This document shows positions 1 to 7,130 of a stretch of 9,130 bases of DNA, one piece after another; the first letter of the stretch is position 1, and each line of letters opens with the position of its first letter. The notes under the pieces were generated by a model. The model searched no databases, had not been told where the DNA came from, and was given only the letters and a program-made list of their open reading frames with translations. The DNA is from Methylomicrobium sp035916875. GTDB taxonomy: Bacteria; Pseudomonadota; Gammaproteobacteria; Methylococcales; Methylomonadaceae. The position numbers and the translations under genes were made by a program. The stretch lies in assembly GCF_035916875.1 (NCBI RefSeq), contig NZ_JAXUHN010000019.1, forward strand, positions 1 to 9,130, given 5' to 3'.

Positions 1-10
1 ACTCTCTCAT
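1..10 (-). CDS. Possible start of a gene running off the left edge
   Basis: On the minus strand an ATG at 10..8 is preceded by AGGAG (23..19) with an 8-base spacer, which is a good ribosome binding site geometry. Only three codons (Met-Arg-Glu) lie inside the window, so no product can be named. It would run in the same direction as the HAD gene, with the 84..102 hairpin between them. This rests on the start context alone and could be chance. Confidence 0.25.
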
Positions 11-83
11 TTTCGATTCTCCTATCTTTTGGTCGAGACAAGAGCATCGTAGTGACCGCCTTATAGGTCAAACCTCTGAGAGT

Positions 84-105
84 CCCCCGGCATAGCCGGG
101 GGTTT
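84..105. terminator. GC-rich hairpin, probable transcription terminator
   Basis: An 8-base perfect stem, CCCCCGGC (84..91) and GCCGGGGG (95..102), encloses the loop ATA and is followed by TTT on the plus strand. The stem is very stable, but the T run is short on the plus strand and absent on the minus strand. It lies about 90 bases past the stop of the minus-strand HAD gene, so it could end that transcript, or one entering from the left. A palindrome CTCTGAGAG sits just before it (74..82). It could also be a dispersed repeat element. Confidence 0.55.
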
Positions 106-192
106 ACCAATATTAATTAGTGCCTGAATATGGGCCAAGTTTTCCAAACCCGTTTCATAGATGCGTGGGCTCATAAAAACTTAAGTAACTTG

Positions 193-852
193 TTAGGCTA
201 AGGTGCTGCGCTGGCTATTATTAGCAAAGTGAGCGAGTAGATGGGGAAGCTGTGACATATCGTCAAATGGTGTTCCGCCTTGACATAGCACGGTTTCGCC
301 ATATGGCACATATTGGAATGCTTTCATTCCTGCTGCTTCAGCTGCTTCAATTCCAACTTCACTATCTTCTACAACCACGCATTGGCTGGGCACAAAACCC
401 ATTGAATTTGCAGCGTATTGGAACAGGCCTGGTTCCGGTTTCCAAGAGCCAACTTCATACGAGCTGAAGATGTTGTCTCCAAAGTAAGACGCAAGGCCGC
501 TAATTTGTAGTGCTTGATGAATTTTCAAAGGCGGCCCGCTTGAGGCTATGCACTTAGGGAAGTGCGTGGCTTCGAGCATTTCAAGAACACCGGGCATAGG
601 TTTAAGCTCATGAGAGAAGAGTTCGGCAACACGCTGACGATAATGCTGTTCAAACGTATCTGGCAGCGTCTGGCAAAGCTGGCTCTCAATATCAACGAGA
701 ATTGAGGCAAGCTTTTTTCCGCGATACCGCCGGGTCAATAACTCCACCGTATCAGGCAACTCTGGAAGTAAATCGAGAAACGCTTGATTACAAAGCCTCT
801 CGCTGTCGACAAGCGTCCCGTCCAAATCAAAGATTACGCAGATACAATTCAT
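193..852 (-). CDS. HAD-superfamily hydrolase, YieH-like sugar-phosphate phosphatase
   Basis: This 219-residue protein is a HAD subfamily IA phosphatase, predicted to be cytosolic and Mg-dependent. Motif I is FDLDGT, with nucleophile Asp9 and acid/base Asp11. Motif II is the Ser in ASSG (about 104-105), motif III is Lys138 in SWKPEP, and motif IV is Glu162-Asp163 in VVVEDS. The residues between motifs I and II form the helical cap typical of the beta-phosphoglucomutase-like group. Several stretches resemble E. coli YieH, a 6-phosphogluconate phosphatase: the RYRGKKL region, the WKPEPGLF segment and the C-terminal SQLPHLL. Length fits the family. Substrate is inferred from resemblance only; related HAD enzymes act on other small phosphates. 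The start is the only sensible ATG, with a weak AGG about 11 bases upstream. The gene stands alone, with non-coding DNA on both sides. Confidence 0.93.
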   Translation of the reverse strand: MNCICVIFDLDGTLVDSERLCNQAFLDLLPELPDTVELLTRRYRGKKLASILVDIESQLCQTLPDTFEQHYRQRVAELFSHELKPMPGVLEMLEATHFPKCIASSGPPLKIHQALQISGLASYFGDNIFSSYEVGSWKPEPGLFQYAANSMGFVPSQCVVVEDSEVGIEAAEAAGMKAFQYVPYGETVLCQGGTPFDDMSQLPHLLAHFANNSQRSTLA

Positions 853-1209
853 TTATCGAGACACCTAGCATTTTTTGCAGTATGGATTCTGCCTATCATC
901 TCTAATTCGAACAAACTAAGCAAAAAAACCAGCAAATGTCTTCAGAACGCTCAAACCGGTTAATTGCACCTGCCCACTCCTCGACTTGACGGGTGGATTA
1001 TGTAAGCGATTTGTCTTAAGTCGCTGTTTGGGGGTTCATCTGTCGGGTTTTCGTTATTTGTGTCATACGAAATCATTTGCAGATACTGAGCCCAGTGGCT
1101 ATTTCATTTGCTGCTAATTCGGGCCGAAATCGGCGTTAAATGCGAGCCAAGCCGATTTCAAATGCAAGCCATTACAGATAGCCGATCCTTCGGTGAGTAC
1201 ATCGTCGCC
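853..1209. other. Gene-free interval between the HAD gene and the ABC permease
   Basis: I see no credible coding sequence in these 357 bases on either strand. The interval lies upstream of the HAD gene and downstream of the permease, so it should hold the HAD promoter and the 3' end of the ABC operon. Visible structure includes AGCGA/TCGCT (1005..1009 and 1021..1025) and a nine-base inverted repeat (1126..1159). A run of seven T on the minus strand (plus A run at 922..928) follows only a weak AACCGG/CTGGTT pairing. No clear promoter stands out. Confidence 0.6.
1126..1159. repeat. Nine-base inverted repeat downstream of the ABC permease
   Basis: GAAATCGGC (1126..1134) and GCCGATTTC (1151..1159) are perfect reverse complements separated by 16 bases. 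The pair starts about 50 bases past the permease stop codon. It could form a hairpin at the end of the ABC transcript, but no T run follows on the minus strand, so an intrinsic terminator is doubtful. A similar AAATGCGAGCC / AAATGCAAGCC pair overlaps it as an imperfect direct repeat. Confidence 0.5.
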
Positions 1210-1971
1210 TCAATTTCTAATTTTGTACCCCGTCTTAAACACCCACCATACAAAAGTCAGGCAGAGGATGAGGAACCCAAACGTCATGCCAATACTCACG
1301 GCGATATGCACGTCAGCCATGCCGTAGAAGCTCCAGCGAAAGCCGCTGATCAGATACACCACCGGATTGAATAGCGTGATCTTCTGCCACAATGGGGGCA
1401 ACATAGTGATCGAATAGAACGCGCCACCCAGAAAGGTCAGCGGAGTGACGACCAACATCGGCACCACCTGGAGTTTTTGAAAACTATCGGCCCACAGGCC
1501 GATAATGAAGCCAAACAGACTGAAAGTCACCGCCGTGAGCAAGAGAAAGGCGACCATCCACAAGGGATGGGCAATCTCGTAGGGCACAAAAATGCGCGCG
1601 GTGCCCATAATGAGCAGACCCAGCATCACCGACTTGGTCGCCGCCGCGCCCACATAACCCATCAGCACTTCGATCCACGAAACCGGTGCCGATAGAAGCT
1701 CATAATTCGTGCCCGCCCACTTGGGCATGTAGATGCCGAAAGAGGCATTGGAGATGCTTTCGTTCAGTAAATTCAGCATGACCAGCCCCGGGATAATGAA
1801 GGCACCGTAACTGACGCTATCGATGTCGCCCATGCGCGAACCGATGGCTCTGCCAAATACGATGAAGTACAGCGAGGTGGTCAGCACCGGCGCGACGATA
1901 CTTTCCGCCAACGTACGAAAGGTGCGTGCCATTTCAAAATGGTAAATGGCGCGAATGCCATAGAGGTTCAT
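1210..1971 (-). CDS. ABC-2 type transporter permease, YadH-like
   Basis: This is a 253-residue inner-membrane protein of the ABC-2 exporter class. About six hydrophobic helices can be read (roughly 22-42, 56-76, 105-125, 137-160, 167-187 and 223-246). Resemblance to E. coli YadH runs along the whole length: LYFIVFG followed by IGSRMGD near the first helix, PLTFLGGAFYS before the fifth loop, and NPVVYLISGFRW near 202-213. It should form a dimer that pairs with the upstream ATPase to export a lipid, glycan or drug-like molecule; the substrate is unknown for this family. The start is secure: AAGGAG (1982..1977) lies five bases before the ATG, and the ATG overlaps the ATPase stop as ATGA, indicating coupled translation. 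It is the last gene of the minus-strand block. Confidence 0.94.
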   Translation of the reverse strand: MNLYGIRAIYHFEMARTFRTLAESIVAPVLTTSLYFIVFGRAIGSRMGDIDSVSYGAFIIPGLVMLNLLNESISNASFGIYMPKWAGTNYELLSAPVSWIEVLMGYVGAAATKSVMLGLLIMGTARIFVPYEIAHPLWMVAFLLLTAVTFSLFGFIIGLWADSFQKLQVVPMLVVTPLTFLGGAFYSITMLPPLWQKITLFNPVVYLISGFRWSFYGMADVHIAVSIGMTFGFLILCLTFVWWVFKTGYKIRN

Positions 1972-2957
1972 GCCGACTCCTTATTGGACTGATGCACCAA
2001 ACTGACGAAGATGTCCTCCAGCGAACTCTCGCTGGAGCGTAAATCTTTGAATTCGATGCCGTGTTCACCTAACATGCGCAACAGCTCGGCAATACCGGTT
2101 TCTTCTTCCTGGGCGTCGAAGCGATAAATCAGGGCGTGTCCATCGTCGGAGAGCGTTAACGGCCAAGCGCTTAATCCGATCGGAATGCTGGTTATGGGGT
2201 GTCGCAAAGTCAGTGTGAGCTGCTTCTTGCCGAGCTTACGCATCAGTACCTCTTTGTTTTCAACAACGATGAGTTCACCTTTACTGATGACGCCGATGCG
2301 GTCTGCCATGTCTTCGGCTTCCTCAATGTAATGGGTGGTCAGAATGATCGTGGTGCCTTGTGCCCGTAGCTCGCGCACCATGCGCCACATGTCGTGTCGT
2401 AACTCCACATCCACGCCGGCACTCGGCTCATCAAGAAACAATATTGTTGGCTCATGAGCGAGGGCCTTGGCAATCAGCACGCGGCGTTTCATCCCGCCAG
2501 AGAGCGTCATGATTTTTGCGTTGCGCTTGTCCCACAGGGATAGATCGCGCAGTACTTTTTCCAGGTAGGCTGCATCGTGCGCCTTACCGAACAGCCCCCG
2601 GCTGAATTTGATCGTGGCCCAGACCGACTCAAACGAGTCCGTATGCAGTTCCTGCGGTACCAGGCCGATGGTTGCCCGCGCGGCGCGATAGTCACGCACG
2701 GTGTCTTGACCATCGGCGATGATGCTTCCGGAAGTGGCTTTGACGATGCCGCAGATGAGACTAATCAGTGTCGTCTTGCCCGCACCATTCGGTCCGAGCA
2801 AGGCAAATATCTCGCCGCGTTTTATGTCCAGGTTGATGTTTTTGAGCGCTTGGAAACCGTCGGCATATATCTTGTTGACGCCGCGTACGAAGATGATGGG
2901 TGCGGGGTTAGGGTTATTGGCGGTCATGGTCGCGTCTGTGGCATTTTTTTCATGCAT
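1968..2957 (-). CDS. ABC transporter ATP-binding protein, YadG-like
   Basis: This 329-residue cytoplasmic ATPase powers the permease encoded next to it. All nucleotide-binding motifs are intact: Walker A GPNGAGKTT (55-63), Q-loop Gln102 in VPQ, signature LSGGMKRR (152-159), Walker B ILFLDE (172-177) and switch His209. After about residue 235 comes a C-terminal extension ending in SSLEDIFVSLV, as in the YadG/drug-exporter ATPases. The protein is slightly longer than E. coli YadG because of an N-terminal tail before the ABC domain. The start is not fully settled: the ATG at 2957 has only a weak GGA upstream, and the in-frame ATG at 2927 is no better. The gene starts 28 bases after the kinase stop, with no hairpin between, so it may be co-transcribed with the two-component genes; ABC pairs under linked kinases are common in envelope-stress systems. 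Confidence 0.94.
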   Translation of the reverse strand: MHEKNATDATMTANNPNPAPIIFVRGVNKIYADGFQALKNINLDIKRGEIFALLGPNGAGKTTLISLICGIVKATSGSIIADGQDTVRDYRAARATIGLVPQELHTDSFESVWATIKFSRGLFGKAHDAAYLEKVLRDLSLWDKRNAKIMTLSGGMKRRVLIAKALAHEPTILFLDEPSAGVDVELRHDMWRMVRELRAQGTTIILTTHYIEEAEDMADRIGVISKGELIVVENKEVLMRKLGKKQLTLTLRHPITSIPIGLSAWPLTLSDDGHALIYRFDAQEEETGIAELLRMLGEHGIEFKDLRSSESSLEDIFVSLVHQSNKESA

Positions 2958-2985
2958 AAATATAAATTCCAGAGTCTATTGCCTA

Positions 2986-5139
2986 TTATGAAGACTTGGG
3001 TCGGTGAATTACCCTTATGTTTTCGGTGGATTTCTCTACCGGGAAATCGATTCTGAATTCAGCGCCCGGATTTCGATTGGTTACATCAATTCTCCCGTTC
3101 ATGGTGACTATCATTTGATGCGCCAAGGCTAGCCCTATTCCCGTCCCAACGGTTTCGCGCGTGAGTTCATTTTCGGCGCGGTAAAAAAGTTTAAATATTT
3201 TTTTCAGTTGGTCTTTGGCGATGCCCGGGCCGTAATCACGGACTCCGAACTGAATAAGGCCGCTGCTTAGTCGATGGCAGGACAACTCGATCGTTTTTGT
3301 GTCCGCCTTTGCGGAAAATTTAATGGCATTATCAACCAGGTTAATCATAATCTGGATAAACCAGTCGGGATTCACCTTGATTCTGGCCTGATCCGCATCT
3401 TGATCGCATGACAGCCTTAAACAAAAGCCTCCCCGTTCGATTTGCGTGGAAATTTTCGATTGTAGGTTGTCCATGAGTTCGGCAGCGGTCAGGCTTTTCA
3501 GCTCCGGTTTTTTTTCATTGCGGGTCATTTTGGCAAGCTGCAACACATTATTTATAAGGCGTGACAAGCGCTCGCTTTCATCCAGGATAAAGTCGTAATA
3601 GGTCTTTTTCTTGACTTCATCCGCCCAGCCTGCTTGCAGCATCTCGCCGTACATACGGATCGAAGTGAGCGGCGTCTTCAGTTCATGGCTGACTGCCGAA
3701 ACAAAGTCCTGTTGCTGATTGACCAGGTTGATCTGGCCGACGCCGAGCCGGTACATCCAATAAAAGCCGGCCGAAAAGACGACGGTCAGCACAAGGGTCA
3801 GCCAAATAATCACCCAGCCTCCAGGCCCCACCGGAAGCTGAGTAATACTGAAAACCAGCTGTAATTCGCTAAACGGATCAAACAACTGGTCTTGATAAAG
3901 CAGCTCGCCCTCCAGCTCGGTGGTGCTCGACAGATAACCTCGCGGCGTGCGGCCGGCAAAGGCGGATAGGACATTGCCTTGAAAAACCACCAACAAATCG
4001 CTCATCTGCGAAAGAGTGGTCTCTTGAAACTCCGCATTGATATTCCCTTGCAGAAAGGCGTCTTTTTCAATCAACAGCCCTTGGATATAACGCTGGCCAT
4101 TCAGCCATGCTTTGCGGAACAGGACAAAATGGCCGCTATCCAATTGGCTGAATTCAAAAGGATCGACGGCACTTTCAAAGGTGCGGATACGTGAGGCTTG
4201 CACCTCCGGCTGTACTGTCGAAGTGATCGGACGATTGCTCTCTTCCAATTCATAGCCGGATGATTTTTTTGCTCTCTGGATCGATTCTGGCAAGACATTT
4301 TGCTCGGTTCGCGCCTTTTTTGGCGTCGCCTTAAGGGGGACTTGGTAACTTTCTTCCCTCTTTAATTGAGAGGCTTTTTTCTGAAAGGTTTGCCTTAATT
4401 TAATATCTTCTAAGCGGCCCAATTTGTTTTCTTGTTTTCTTTTCCCCGGCGATATTTTGTTAAGCTCATCAAAAACCGCTTGACCTTCGTTTGCCGAGGG
4501 TGCGGCAGGTTTCTCAAGCTTGCTGCCCCCAAGGGAGCTGTCAAGGGAAACCGCACCTTTTTCATTTTCAGATAATCCCTTGTCTGTCCGGTCAGCCAAA
4601 TTACCGCGCACCTCCTTATCATTTTTTCCTGCCACGACCTTCTGATTTCTAACCAGATGGTTCTCGTTTAATATCTGCCGAATCCGATTCTGCAAGGCGG
4701 CTCTTTCAGATAACTCCTGTTCGGCAATGCCGTAACTCCCCACTTTTTCGATATCTTCAGGAAGAAAAGGCGTTAATAATTTGCCACCTGCATCAACCTG
4801 AAAATAACCGATCAACCCTGGGATTTCCGCTGGAATCGGGTATTGGGAAAGCGGCGACCGTTGTAAAAAATTAACTGTCGGAGCACCTGCCACATTCAAA
4901 AAGGAATAATCGGTAAACGGACGTTGCTCTTCGCTATTAATCAACCGTATCAGGCGATTATTGATCCGGTGGGTCAGTTCCTCGGCCATTAATTGATGCT
5001 GGTGAAAAGTCTCCCATCTCAAGCGGCTGTAGGATTGCTGGATCAATACCGCCGTGGGTATCGCCAGACTCAGGAAAAAGATCAGCAGCCACCGCCGGAG
5101 TCTTTTTTTATCCAAACCTTTCAGGTGATTCCGTTTCAT
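2986..5139 (-). CDS. Sensor histidine kinase with a large extracytoplasmic domain
   Basis: This 717-residue inner-membrane kinase partners the adjacent response regulator. A first helix at about 16-35 and a second at about 441-463 frame an extracytoplasmic region of some 400 residues. HisKA follows directly, with SHELKTPLTS and phospho-acceptor His485; there is no recognisable HAMP linker between helix 2 and HisKA. The ATPase domain has the N box NLVDNAIKFS (600-609), G1 DYGPGI (635-640), F box FKLFYRAE (649-656) and G2 GTGIGLAL (665-672). The kinase core therefore appears active. The sensor region is unusual: about 155-315 is rich in Lys, Glu, Gln and Ser and looks disordered, between two better-folded parts (about 40-150 and 320-430). 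I do not recognise the sensor fold or ligand. The start overlaps the regulator stop as ATGA (5136..5139), so the two should be translated together. Confidence 0.93.
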   Translation of the reverse strand: MKRNHLKGLDKKRLRRWLLIFFLSLAIPTAVLIQQSYSRLRWETFHQHQLMAEELTHRINNRLIRLINSEEQRPFTDYSFLNVAGAPTVNFLQRSPLSQYPIPAEIPGLIGYFQVDAGGKLLTPFLPEDIEKVGSYGIAEQELSERAALQNRIRQILNENHLVRNQKVVAGKNDKEVRGNLADRTDKGLSENEKGAVSLDSSLGGSKLEKPAAPSANEGQAVFDELNKISPGKRKQENKLGRLEDIKLRQTFQKKASQLKREESYQVPLKATPKKARTEQNVLPESIQRAKKSSGYELEESNRPITSTVQPEVQASRIRTFESAVDPFEFSQLDSGHFVLFRKAWLNGQRYIQGLLIEKDAFLQGNINAEFQETTLSQMSDLLVVFQGNVLSAFAGRTPRGYLSSTTELEGELLYQDQLFDPFSELQLVFSITQLPVGPGGWVIIWLTLVLTVVFSAGFYWMYRLGVGQINLVNQQQDFVSAVSHELKTPLTSIRMYGEMLQAGWADEVKKKTYYDFILDESERLSRLINNVLQLAKMTRNEKKPELKSLTAAELMDNLQSKISTQIERGGFCLRLSCDQDADQARIKVNPDWFIQIMINLVDNAIKFSAKADTKTIELSCHRLSSGLIQFGVRDYGPGIAKDQLKKIFKLFYRAENELTRETVGTGIGLALAHQMIVTMNGRIDVTNRNPGAEFRIDFPVEKSTENIRVIHRPKSS

Positions 5140-5843
5140 GGCTTTTGCCCGATCAGCCGGTAACCGGCGCCGCGCACGGTGATCAGAAGTTGCGGTTCGG
5201 CGGGATCGGATTCTATTTTGCGGCGCAATTTGGCGATATAAATATCCACGGTACGGGTTTCAATATCCAGATAATTGGCATAACCCCACACTTTACTGAG
5301 CAACTCCTCGCGCGGAACAAGACGCTTCCAATGGCGATGGAGATATTGCAGGATTTCGATTTCGCGCCTGGTGAAAGAAAGCGCTTGTGCTCCACGCCTT
5401 CCTGACAGATTTTGGCAATCGATCGATAGTTCGTTTCCCAGTTGTATCAGCGAATTTTGCGACAAGCCGCGACCGGTTCGGCGCAAGACAGCCTGTACCC
5501 TCAATACCAGTTGCGCTACCGAAAACGGCTTGGTGACATAATCGTCCGCGCCCAGCGACAAGCCTTCGATAATGTCTTCATCGTTGCTTTTTGCCGTCAG
5601 CATGATAATGGCCTGATCACGGCTCTTTTCCCGAATCCGGTTGCAAATGTCAAAGCCGTTCATGCCTGGCAGCATCACATCCAGCAGGATCAGGTCGAAT
5701 TTTCCGCTCAAAGCCTTAGTCAAGCCTTCCGCGCCGTGGCCGGAAAAATCGACCTCGTAACCGTGGTAGACGAATACATCGATCAGCCCGGTGCGAATGG
5801 CGGCTTCATCTTCAATAATCAGAATGCGCAGTTTACGGGACAT
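5136..5843 (-). CDS. OmpR/PhoB-family response regulator
   Basis: This 235-residue cytoplasmic transcription factor has an N-terminal receiver domain and a C-terminal winged helix. In the receiver the acidic pair Glu11-Asp12, phospho-acceptor Asp55 in LLDVMLPG, Thr83 in MLTAKS and Lys105 in TKPF are all present. The winged helix starts near the FTRREIEIL stretch and ends with the hairpin TVRGAGYRLIG. I chose the ATG at 5843 because GAGG sits six bases upstream. A GTG in the same frame at 5867 would add eight residues, but it has no ribosome binding site and lies at the likely transcription start. The gene opens the minus-strand block and overlaps the kinase gene. Its likely targets are the divergent psp-vWA operon and its own operon; this is inferred from position and a shared direct repeat. 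Confidence 0.95.
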   Translation of the reverse strand: MSRKLRILIIEDEAAIRTGLIDVFVYHGYEVDFSGHGAEGLTKALSGKFDLILLDVMLPGMNGFDICNRIREKSRDQAIIMLTAKSNDEDIIEGLSLGADDYVTKPFSVAQLVLRVQAVLRRTGRGLSQNSLIQLGNELSIDCQNLSGRRGAQALSFTRREIEILQYLHRHWKRLVPREELLSKVWGYANYLDIETRTVDIYIAKLRRKIESDPAEPQLLITVRGAGYRLIGQKP

Positions 5844-5871
5844 CGCAACCCTCAGGCCGAAAAACACGGAC

Positions 5872-5900
5872 AGTGTAGCAAGCTTATGAAATTTAACAGC
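5872..5900 (-). promoter_or_regulatory. Candidate promoter of the two-component/ABC operon
   Basis: Reading the minus strand, TGCTACACT (5880..5872) fits an extended -10 element. The -35 position at 17-base spacing (5900..5895) reads GCTGTT, a poor match, as expected for an activated promoter. Transcription would begin near 5865, giving a leader of about 22 bases before the ATG at 5843. The GTAAA direct repeat would then sit at about -45 to -61, a normal activator position. This is reading by eye only. Confidence 0.35.
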
Positions 5901-5909
5901 GGTTGAAGT

Positions 5910-5926
5910 GTAAATTTTTTGTAAAA
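5910..5926. promoter_or_regulatory. Candidate response-regulator operator in the divergent region
   Basis: GTAAA at 5910..5914 recurs at 5921..5925, an exact 11-base period, and the second copy extends to GTAAAA. Tandem half-sites at about one helical turn are the normal binding geometry of OmpR/PhoB dimers. A reversed TTTTAC (5940..5945) faces the second copy across 13 bases. The site lies between the response regulator gene and the pspA-like gene, so one operator could serve both directions. The region is AT-rich, so chance is possible. Confidence 0.45.
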
Positions 5927-6020
5927 ACTGCGCCGAATGTTTTACCCATCCGTGTCTGTTTATCGCTGGCCCTCGCGCATAGACTGTGGACCGTCAAACA
6001 TTTATACGAGAGGTCATATC

Positions 6021-6458
6021 ATGGCTCTTATTACAAGACTGGCAAGGCTTTTCCAGGCCGATATGCATGCAGTATTGGACAAAATCGAAGAACCCGCTAT
6101 GCTGCTCAAACACAGCATTCGGGAAATGGAAGACTCCATCATCGCCGACGAAAAGCAGATTCGCTTATGGGAATACGAACAGCGACAACTGGCGAGCCAA
6201 CGCGACCGGCTGGAAGAATCGCTGGGCGATCTGGAAGCGAAGTGCGCGCTCTGCTTCAAATCCGGCAAGGACGATCTGGCGCGGTCTTTTATTAAACGCA
6301 AGCTTGAAACGCAGCAGGCGAAGCAGGTATTGGCGGAAAAAATAACAGCTCTCCAGGAAAAAATATCCCGTTTAATCCATCAACTCATGGAACATCAAGC
6401 GCAATTAACGGCTATGAAGCAGAAAGCCGAAGTCTTTCTGGAAGAAAAATCAAGTTAA
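6021..6458 (+). CDS. PspA/IM30-family coiled-coil protein, short or frameshifted
   Basis: This 145-residue protein resembles the phage-shock protein PspA, a peripheral inner-membrane protein of the ESCRT-III-like superfamily that stabilises stressed membranes. The start MALITRLARLF is the usual amphipathic membrane-binding helix, followed by the EEPAMLLKHSIREMED stretch typical of helix 1. Continuous heptad-rich helices run to about residue 140 and include the conserved KDDLARSFI turn. Full PspA is about 220 residues, so the last helices are missing. The start at 6021 is chosen for GAGAGG seven bases upstream; an in-frame ATG at 5937 is unlikely. The TAA at 6456 follows a run of five A (6445..6449). 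Removing one base there would open a longer frame to 6552 that overlaps the next gene by ATGA. It is the first gene of a three-gene operon. No sigma-54 promoter was found. Confidence 0.9.
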   Translation: MALITRLARLFQADMHAVLDKIEEPAMLLKHSIREMEDSIIADEKQIRLWEYEQRQLASQRDRLEESLGDLEAKCALCFKSGKDDLARSFIKRKLETQQAKQVLAEKITALQEKISRLIHQLMEHQAQLTAMKQKAEVFLEEKSS

Positions 6459-6552
6459 CTCAACCAACTGGGAATACCCATCGACGTCTGTCCGAGATGA
6501 GGATGTGGAAGTCGATTTTCTGAATGAAAAACAAAAATGGAGCGAATCATGA
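6445..6552 (+). other. Out-of-frame continuation of the pspA-like gene
   Basis: In the +1 frame relative to the pspA-like gene, an open stretch of about 34 codons begins at the A run (6445..6449) and ends at TGA 6550..6552. It encodes an acidic, helix-like tail including VRDEDVEVDFLNEKQ. Its stop overlaps the ATG of the membrane-protein gene as ATGA (6549..6552), the same coupling used twice elsewhere in this window. Start codon 6021 to 6552 is 532 bases, exactly one more than a multiple of three, as expected from one inserted base. If joined, the protein would have 176 residues. It may be a mutation, a sequence error or recoding. Confidence 0.55.
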
Positions 6553-7121
6553 AGAAAAAGCCAACATTTTGGGAAGGTGTCGTTGTTGCCTTGCTCGCCA
6601 GCCTCACCGGCGCCATCGGGTTTTTTGCCTTATCTTTCCTTTTTCCGGAAGACATGTCTATCCGCCTGGTCATTAGCGGCTTGGCTTTTTTCTATAGCCT
6701 TTACTTGCTTTTCCGCAGCAGGGAACGCATCGGCCGGATCACGGTGATGCTCTTAGGATACATCCTGTCTGCGGCTGTTTGGTTGTTCGGCTCGCCCCTG
6801 ACCCTGTTTTTAATCTTGAATATCCTCTCGATCTGGCTGATTCGCTCACTGTATTTTTATAGCCGCTTGTTTACATCCCTAGCCGACCTGGGTTTATGCC
6901 TATTCGGCATCGCATCGGCGTTCTGGGCGCTGCATCACACCGGCAGCCCGTTCTTGACGTTTTGGTGTTTCTTTCTCATACAGGCGGTATTCTCTGTCTT
7001 TCCCGCCGAAAATAAGCAACCGTTTGCCGATGAAGCAGACCTCTCAAACAGCGAAGTGGAATTCAAACGGGCATATCAAGCAGCGGAAGTGGCTGTGCGC
7101 AAACTTTCAACATTGCATTAG
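6549..7121 (+). CDS. Six-helix integral membrane protein of unknown function
   Basis: I do not recognise this 190-residue protein. It has about six hydrophobic helices (roughly 9-33, 38-56, 63-81, 84-100, 108-128 and 133-152) and a polar tail of about 38 residues, probably cytoplasmic. The tail is acidic at first and then helical (VEFKRAYQAAEVAVRKL), and could bind a partner such as the PspA-like protein. No catalytic motif is visible. The start at 6549 is preferred over 6537 because GGAG (6539..6542) lies six bases before it and because it forms an ATGA overlap with the shifted end of the pspA-like frame. The stop TAG overlaps the ribosome binding site of the vWA gene. Its place between a PspA-like and a vWA gene suggests it anchors the complex in the inner membrane; this is inference. 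Confidence 0.85.
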   Translation: MKKKPTFWEGVVVALLASLTGAIGFFALSFLFPEDMSIRLVISGLAFFYSLYLLFRSRERIGRITVMLLGYILSAAVWLFGSPLTLFLILNILSIWLIRSLYFYSRLFTSLADLGLCLFGIASAFWALHHTGSPFLTFWCFFLIQAVFSVFPAENKQPFADEADLSNSEVEFKRAYQAAEVAVRKLSTLH

Positions 7122-7130
7122 GAGAAAATG

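Noticed and set aside
2577..3056. Plus-strand open frame of 159 codons over the ABC ATPase
   Set aside because: It is a shadow of the ATPase gene, whose nucleotide-binding motifs are all in the minus frame.
5844..5867. GTG start at 5867 for the response regulator
   Set aside because: No ribosome binding site precedes it and it would add eight residues before the standard receiver start; the ATG at 5843 has GAGG six bases upstream.
5965..5982. Sigma-54 promoter upstream of the pspA-like gene, as in classical psp operons
   Set aside because: GG and GC dinucleotides near 5968..5979 are separated by seven bases, not the ten required for a -24/-12 promoter.
5937..6020. Earlier in-frame start (5937) for the pspA-like gene
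   Set aside because: The extra 28 residues do not look like PspA, and the ATG at 6021 has GAGAGG at good spacing and begins the canonical amphipathic helix.
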